Part shown: piece after piece, positions 6,198 through 9,871 of the stretch | How positions within the stretch are numbered: the first letter of the stretch is position 1 | Layout: each line of letters opens with the position of its first letter | From: an uncultured Eubacterium sp. | Lineage (GTDB): Bacteria > Bacillota > Clostridia > Peptostreptococcales > Anaerovoracaceae | Assembly: GCA_905193765.1 (NCBI GenBank) | Contig: CAJJPZ010000080.1 | Location: 1-9,871 of the forward strand | Direction of reading: 5' to 3' | DNA: 9,871 nt | Made by a program: the position numbers and the translations under genes | The notes under the pieces: generated by a model | Seen by the model: the letters and a program-made list of their open reading frames with translations, nothing else | What the model was told of the DNA's origin: nothing | Databases searched by the model: none

Positions 6198-7943
6198 ATG
6201 GATTTCAAGGAAAAACTCACTGAATATATAGAACGGTTAGACTGTACTGCCAAAGATCTGTCTGAGGTCTGCGGACTGTCTGCTGCTACCATCAGCAGGT
6301 ATCGGTCCGGCGAGCGCATACCCCGGGCTGATTCGGAGAATTATCTGAAGCTGGTCAGGGGGATCGCGTGTATCGCAGAAATAAAAGCAGTGCCTGACAT
6401 CACGGAAGGATCCGTATCTGCATCGCTGTCTCCTCTGACGGGAAGTTGCACTGTTGATATGGGCAGGCTGCAGACTAATCTTGACACCCTGCTGGATATC
6501 CTGCCGGTGAGCGTTTCCGAACTTTCCCGCAGCCTGAATTATGACGCCTCGTATATCTCCCGTATCAGGAACGGACAGCGTCAGCCTGCCGACCCTCATG
6601 GATTCGCATCATACATCGCTGATTTTATAGCTCGCAGATACCGGGATGACTGCCAGCTGTCGCTAATTGCAGCACTTATTGGCTGTGATCCCGATGAGCT
6701 CAAAGATGTTGATACATGCCGCGGACTGATATTCAGATGGCTCATCAGCGGTGAGGGCGATCCCGGCGATCCAGTGACGGATTTTCTTGAAAAACTGGAA
6801 CAGTTCGATCTGGACGAATATATCAGAGCGATACATTTCGATGAACTGAAGATACCGTCGGTGCCCTTCCAGCTGCCGGGTTCCAGGAGTTATTCAGGAC
6901 TCGGTGAAATGATGGACAGCGAGCTGGCATTCCTTAAAGCCACGGTGCTTTCCAGATCGCGCGAACCCGTCATCATGTACAGCGACATGCCTATGGGTGA
7001 GATGGCCAGGGATCCGGACTTTCCTAAAAAGTGGATGTTCGGCATGGCCGCGATGCTTAAGAAAGGTCTGCATCTGCATCAGATACACAATATCGACCGG
7101 TCCTTCGAAGACATGATGCTGGGTCTCGAGAGCTGGATACCTATGTACATGACCGGCCAGATCTCGCCCTACTACCTCCGGGGCGTACAGGGAAATGTTT
7201 TTTCCCATCTGCTCAAGGTTTCCGGAAGCGCTGCGCTGACCGGCGAAGCCATAAACGGCTATCACAGCGAGGGACGATACTATCTTACAAAAAACAAAGA
7301 GGAAGTCGCTTACTACAGGAAGCGTGCGGAGCATCTCCTGTCAAAAGCGTCTCCCCTGATGGAAATATACCGCAGCGACCGCGCTTCGGCTTACAGCAGC
7401 TTCATCCACAAGGATGCCGGCGAGACTGGTGAAAGACATCATATACTTTCCTCCCTGTCGCTGCATACACTGACTGACGAACTGGCGGATCGCATCCTGT
7501 CCCACAGCGGCGATGTGCCGGCGTCTGAACATCTGAAGATCCGGGAATATATCGCTGCTCAGCGTGACATCGCAGACAGGATACTGCAGCACAGCTGTAT
7601 CACCGAGGAGATCCCGGTGATGAGCCGGGAGGAATTCGAACGTCATCCGCTGGCTCTGTCGCTGTCGGGAAGGTTTATGGAAAATGACATACTCTACACC
7701 TGGGAGGATTACCGTGATCACCTGGAACTGATACATGGCTACAGTCTGACGCATCCCGGCTACACTGCAGTCAGGAATCCATCCTCTGCATTCCGCAACA
7801 TACAGATATATATCAACCGAGGGAAATGGGTCATGGTATCAAAGAACAGGACTCCCGTCATCCATTTCCTGATCCGTCATCCGAAAATGCGGGCTGCCTT
7901 TGAAAATATGGTGATACCTGTGGTGGACGATATCCGGCTGTGA
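6198..7943 (+). CDS. Large regulator with two XRE-type HTH domains and a C-terminal region of unknown function
   Basis: A 581-residue protein. The first helix-turn-helix spans about residues 14-42 (TAKDLSEVCGLSAATISRY, then RSGERIP). The second spans about 104-130 (SVSELSRSLNYDASYISRI, then RNGQRQP). Both have the Cro/CI-like recognition-helix pattern ending in R-x-G-x-R-x-P, so the pair probably binds DNA as two half-sites within one chain. Residues about 170-581 show no domain I can name. A segment near 275-330 (KKGLHLHQIHNIDRSFEDMM, LGLESWIPMYMTGQISPYYL) is, from memory, shared by large uncharacterised XRE proteins of Clostridia. No membrane segment, nuclease motif or kinase motif is seen. 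The likely role is a cytoplasmic transcription regulator with a ligand-sensing C-terminal part; the ligand and targets are unknown. The gene is single, with no gene co-directed after it, and converges with the DUF364 gene 46 bp away. Confidence 0.8.
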   Translation: MDFKEKLTEYIERLDCTAKDLSEVCGLSAATISRYRSGERIPRADSENYLKLVRGIACIAEIKAVPDITEGSVSASLSPLTGSCTVDMGRLQTNLDTLLDILPVSVSELSRSLNYDASYISRIRNGQRQPADPHGFASYIADFIARRYRDDCQLSLIAALIGCDPDELKDVDTCRGLIFRWLISGEGDPGDPVTDFLEKLEQFDLDEYIRAIHFDELKIPSVPFQLPGSRSYSGLGEMMDSELAFLKATVLSRSREPVIMYSDMPMGEMARDPDFPKKWMFGMAAMLKKGLHLHQIHNIDRSFEDMMLGLESWIPMYMTGQISPYYLRGVQGNVFSHLLKVSGSAALTGEAINGYHSEGRYYLTKNKEEVAYYRKRAEHLLSKASPLMEIYRSDRASAYSSFIHKDAGETGERHHILSSLSLHTLTDELADRILSHSGDVPASEHLKIREYIAAQRDIADRILQHSCITEEIPVMSREEFERHPLALSLSGRFMENDILYTWEDYRDHLELIHGYSLTHPGYTAVRNPSSAFRNIQIYINRGKWVMVSKNRTPVIHFLIRHPKMRAAFENMVIPVVDDIRL

Positions 7944-7989
7944 TGTCCTGATGCAGATCGCCGAACTCAGGCAGATGATACTACCGGAC

Positions 7990-8772
7990 TCATATCCTCT
8001 CAAAGAGCTTGTCTGATGAGGCTGCTATGTCCATACCGCCTCCGCCTTCGGCTACGATGTTCATCATCCTGTCTGCATCGCAGATCTGACTTCCTGCCAG
8101 CACCGTGACGCCGTATTCTCTGAACACCTCAGGACACATCGGCGTGCTCGCGCCCACGATGGCGATCTCTTCTGCGCCTGAGCTTGCCTTCAGCAGGCTC
8201 TCCATAGTCTTGTTTATGAAGCTGGTTCCTGTCAGCACGATCTTGTTGCATCCCGGCAGTATATCGCAGGCTTCATCGCCTGACTTCATCTTTGTCACCT
8301 GATTGCTTTCGTATTCCTCCGGATTTTTCTCGAATACATAAAGCGTCCCGGCGGTCTGGTAGCGGCGTACCAGCGGGCAGAACCATCCCACCATGCCGAT
8401 GGTGTCGGTGCTGTCCGCAGACATGGCCTCCGATATGTTCGGTCCCCTGCTGAATCCACGGTTCAGCACTGCATTCACAGCAGCCGTGCCCACTGCAGCC
8501 TCGGCCATATCACGGCTGGCTGCCAGCTCCATGAGCTCAGAAACAGGCGTGCCTTTGATATGCCCTGCCGACCTCATGACTCCGCAGGAATTTCCCAGTT
8601 CTTCTCTGAATGTAAAGCTCACGCCCCCATGCCCGTCGCTGAGGACTATCCCTGTATAGCCCACTCCGATGCAAAGTCTGTCGACGACCAGTTCACGTCC
8701 GATCTCTCCTGCGATCTGCAGCGCTTTCTGTTTTGCATTCTCTATTATCTTTTCTTCCAGTGATAAAGTCAT
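7990..8772 (-). CDS. DUF4213/DUF364 protein, putative heavy-metal chelation fold
   Basis: A 260-residue soluble protein. The N-terminal part (about residues 7-95) matches my picture of DUF4213, an enolase-N-like domain (IGVGYTGIVLSDGHGGVSF, then CGVMRSAGHIKG). The C-terminal part (about 105-250) matches DUF364, a Rossmann-like domain. Its landmarks are GMVGWFCPLV, LPGCNKIVLTGTSFINKTM, IVGASTPMCPEVFREYGV and LAGSQICDADR. The family is annotated as putative heavy-metal chelation from structure; no reaction is established. Cysteines at 132, 175 and 213 lie in or near conserved loops and could bind metal, which is inference. A GGGAGG ribosome site lies at 8779-8784 on the complement, 6-7 nt before the ATG. 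The gene diverges from the small membrane protein gene and shares a 172-bp control region with it. Confidence 0.85.
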   Translation of the reverse strand: MTLSLEEKIIENAKQKALQIAGEIGRELVVDRLCIGVGYTGIVLSDGHGGVSFTFREELGNSCGVMRSAGHIKGTPVSELMELAASRDMAEAAVGTAAVNAVLNRGFSRGPNISEAMSADSTDTIGMVGWFCPLVRRYQTAGTLYVFEKNPEEYESNQVTKMKSGDEACDILPGCNKIVLTGTSFINKTMESLLKASSGAEEIAIVGASTPMCPEVFREYGVTVLAGSQICDADRMMNIVAEGGGGMDIAASSDKLFERI

Positions 8773-8812
8773 AATGATCCCTCCCGTTACTGAAACGCTG
8801 TATCTACCTGAT

Positions 8813-8818
8813 ATTATA
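8813..8818 (-). promoter_or_regulatory. Possible -10 element for the DUF364 gene
   Basis: The complement reads TATAAT here, about 41 bp before the ATG. No good -35 is present at 16-18 bp spacing, so the promoter may need an activator or the true site may differ. Confidence 0.35.
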
Positions 8819-8864
8819 TCATTTACGTCATGTCGATCCTACTGCGAAAAAATCATTGAGTCTC

Positions 8865-8893
8865 TTGACAAGTTACCTCTTGATAACTATAAT
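8865..8893 (+). promoter_or_regulatory. Perfect-consensus promoter of the small membrane protein gene
   Basis: TTGACA (8865-8870), a 17-bp spacer and TATAAT (8888-8893) match the sigma-A consensus at all 12 positions. The predicted start is near 8900, about 45 nt before the ATG. Such a strong promoter is normally kept off by a repressor; the overlapping 39-bp dyad supplies a candidate site. Confidence 0.88.
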
Positions 8894-8911
8894 TTAGTTG
8901 CCAAGAGGTAA
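8873..8911. promoter_or_regulatory. 39-bp dyad operator centred on the -10 element
   Basis: The outer arms TTACCTCTTG (8873-8882) and CAAGAGGTAA (8902-8911) are a perfect 10-bp inverted repeat. The inner arms AACTA (8885-8889) and TAGTT (8895-8899) share the same centre, base 8892, within TATAAT. Overall 16 of 19 positions per half are complementary. The left arm lies in the promoter spacer, upstream of the predicted start, so the full hairpin cannot form in this promoter's RNA. That favours a protein-binding operator. Confidence 0.7.
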
Positions 8912-8932
8912 TTTTGAAAGTCATAAAAAAAC

Positions 8933-8938
8933 GAGGTG
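8933..8938 (+). promoter_or_regulatory. Ribosome binding site that fixes the membrane protein start
   Basis: GAGGTG lies 6 nt before the ATG at 8945. A GTG at 8936 is in frame, but it is part of this site and has no site of its own, so the ATG is preferred. Confidence 0.75.
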
Positions 8939-8944
8939 AACAAA

Positions 8945-9355
8945 ATGAAACTGTATTTCGGAAACACTGTTACAACTGTCACGACGCTTATGATCATCGC
9001 ACTTATCGTATTCACAGGCTATACTTTTTATGCCCGTGCAGATATAAGCCACTGGGGCCGCAGGAGCGCTCTGCTGCTGGTATATGGTCTTGCTGTATGC
9101 TGCTTCGCGACAGCCCGGGACGGTCTCGACAGGACCATCCAGAACGCTATAGACGGCAGCTGTGCTCCGGGGATATTCCAGCTGATCAGCGTGCCGACCG
9201 TCATCGGCTGCATCGGAGCGCTGATCATCATCGTTGCCGCCATAGCTACACTTTTCACAAAATCACAGCATATGAGAGAGATCTGGTTCTTCCTCATGTC
9301 CGGAGGTGCATTGCTCAAGATCCTGACGATGGAGATCTCCAGGATCCTGATGTAG
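8945..9355 (+). CDS. Small four-helix membrane protein, function unknown
   Basis: A 136-residue integral membrane protein. Predicted helices lie at about residues 12-30 (TVTTLMIIALIVFTGYTFY), 41-57, 77-104 (a long run including CIGALIIIVAAIATLF) and 113-135. Between helices 2 and 3 is a polar, Asp-rich stretch ARDGLDRTIQNAIDGSCAPG (residues 57-76), which looks like a conserved functional loop. I do not recognise the family and no transporter or enzyme signature is visible. No signal peptidase site is evident. It is expressed from a perfect consensus promoter under a large dyad operator, so it is probably tightly controlled. It stands alone: it is divergent from the DUF364 gene and convergent with the lipoprotein gene downstream, with 39 bp between their stops and no clear terminator there. 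Confidence 0.8.
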   Translation: MKLYFGNTVTTVTTLMIIALIVFTGYTFYARADISHWGRRSALLLVYGLAVCCFATARDGLDRTIQNAIDGSCAPGIFQLISVPTVIGCIGALIIIVAAIATLFTKSQHMREIWFFLMSGGALLKILTMEISRILM

Positions 9356-9394
9356 CGTCACGGGCGCATATGCTGTCTTCCGCGGTGCCGGATA

Positions 9395-9793
9395 TTACTC
9401 GTCTCTGCTGAATGTAAGCCACACATCCCTGTAACCTAGCTTTATCCGGTCGTCGCCTGATGCTTCGTACTGCAGTGTGTCTTCTTCTTCGAGTTCTCCC
9501 CAGCAAGCCGGCGGATCGAAATCGTCTGTATCAAAACTGCATGCGATGGTGCCCTCCCCGGTGTCTTTCATTTTGCCTGAAATGCCGGGGTTGCCTGCTT
9601 CCCGGTCGTACATGGAAAAACTGCCGTTCTTCTGAACTTCCAGTGCATAGAATCCCGTGTATGTTTCTCCGTCAGATGCTGTCTCGTCACAGCTCCAGCT
9701 GCCTTCCAGTGCCTCCGGTGCTGATGCACACCCTGCCAGCAACGTGATGAGTATAAGTAGCATTGAGACGGTGTATATCATTTTTCTTTTCAT
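9395..9793 (-). CDS. Small secreted lipoprotein, lipocalin-like, function unknown
   Basis: A 132-residue protein. The signal peptide begins MKRKMIYTVS, has a hydrophobic core (MLLILITLLAG) and has the lipobox LAGC with the lipidated Cys at C22. The mature part starts SAPEALEGSWSC and has alternating strands (GFYALEVQKNGSFSMY; TIACSFDTDDF) with repeated Gly/Asp turns. This suggests a small beta-barrel of the lipocalin-like type, though no named family is certain. The start at 9793 is chosen because AAAGGA (9803-9808 on the complement) lies 9 nt upstream and because the frame before it overlaps the 3' end of the preceding gene. Two further in-frame ATGs (9811, 9832) lack good sites. It follows the partial upstream gene by 19 bp, so the two are probably one transcript. 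Confidence 0.82.
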   Translation of the reverse strand: MKRKMIYTVSMLLILITLLAGCASAPEALEGSWSCDETASDGETYTGFYALEVQKNGSFSMYDREAGNPGISGKMKDTGEGTIACSFDTDDFDPPACWGELEEEDTLQYEASGDDRIKLGYRDVWLTFSRDE

Positions 9794-9802
9794 GTTCGTA
9801 TA

Positions 9803-9808
9803 TCCTTT
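9803..9808 (-). promoter_or_regulatory. Ribosome binding site for the right-edge lipoprotein
   Basis: The complement reads AAAGGA, 9 nt before the ATG at 9793 and just after the stop codon of the upstream gene. It decides the start codon. Confidence 0.65.
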
Positions 9809-9812
9809 CATA

Positions 9813-9871
9813 TCAATATCCGTGATCGACATGCTCCCACTCGCCGCCGTCTTTCCTTACCAGGATCCAGT
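9813..9871 (-). CDS. C-terminal end of an unidentified protein (cut by window edge)
   Basis: On the complement an open frame enters from the right edge and ends with TGA (9815-9813). Its last residues are WILVRKDGGEWEHVDHGY, a coherent Trp/Gly/charged tail that reads like real protein. The stop sits 19 bp before the lipoprotein ATG, with that gene's ribosome site between, the usual spacing in an operon. The fragment is too short to name. Confidence 0.6.
   Translation of the reverse strand, partial: WILVRKDGGEWEHVDHGY

Noticed and set aside
7944..7989. Possible terminator between the converging regulator and DUF364 genes
   Set aside because: Only a 5-bp CCTGA/TCAGG stem with a 15-nt loop and no T-run on either strand.

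Overview
The window looks like a chromosomal segment of a low-to-moderate GC Firmicute, probably an anaerobic member of the Clostridia. The reasons are purine-rich Shine-Dalgarno sites before most genes (GGGAGG, AGGAGGG, AAGGAG), sigma-A-type promoters, a tRNA-Glu with the CCA end encoded, Gram-positive-style short lipoprotein signals, a split CoaB/CoaC pair, and a large two-HTH regulator of a kind I associate with clostridial genomes. The family or genus cannot be fixed from the sequence alone. No phage, transposon, CRISPR array or toxin-antitoxin signature was seen.

Layout, left to right. (1) The 3' end of a PHP-domain metal-dependent phosphoesterase gene runs in from the left edge and is followed by a strong Rho-independent terminator (638-670). 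That terminator probably also ends the converging operon. (2) A minus-strand operon coaB-coaC-thrC (3429 down to 696) starts from a perfect-consensus promoter (TTGACA-N17-TATAAT). It encodes the two separate enzymes that turn 4'-phosphopantothenate into 4'-phosphopantetheine, plus threonine synthase. (3) Divergently transcribed from a back-to-back promoter is a two-gene unit: a small secreted lipoprotein whose stop codon overlaps the start of a YtcJ-like amidohydrolase (ATGA). (4) A 432-bp stretch without protein genes (5766-6197) holds a perfect 14-bp inverted repeat, a tRNA-Glu(CTC) with its own promoter and terminator, an orphan small hairpin and the promoter region of the next gene. (5) A 581-residue regulator carries two N-terminal XRE-type HTH domains and a long C-terminal region of unknown function. 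It converges on a minus-strand gene for a DUF4213/DUF364 protein (putative metal-chelation fold). (6) Divergent from that gene is a 136-residue four-helix membrane protein of unknown function. Its promoter is a second perfect consensus, and a 39-bp dyad is centred exactly on its -10 element. (7) At the right edge a minus-strand pair reads in: the last 18 codons of an unidentified gene, then a 132-residue lipoprotein.

The most interesting region is 8773-8944. Here a near-ideal promoter is embedded in a large symmetric operator-like element, between two genes of unknown role and about 1 kb from an uncharacterised two-HTH regulator. Any link between that regulator and the operator is inference. 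The core metabolic genes (thrC, coaB, coaC, tRNA-Glu) are ordinary and confidently assigned. No complete novel multi-gene system could be demonstrated.
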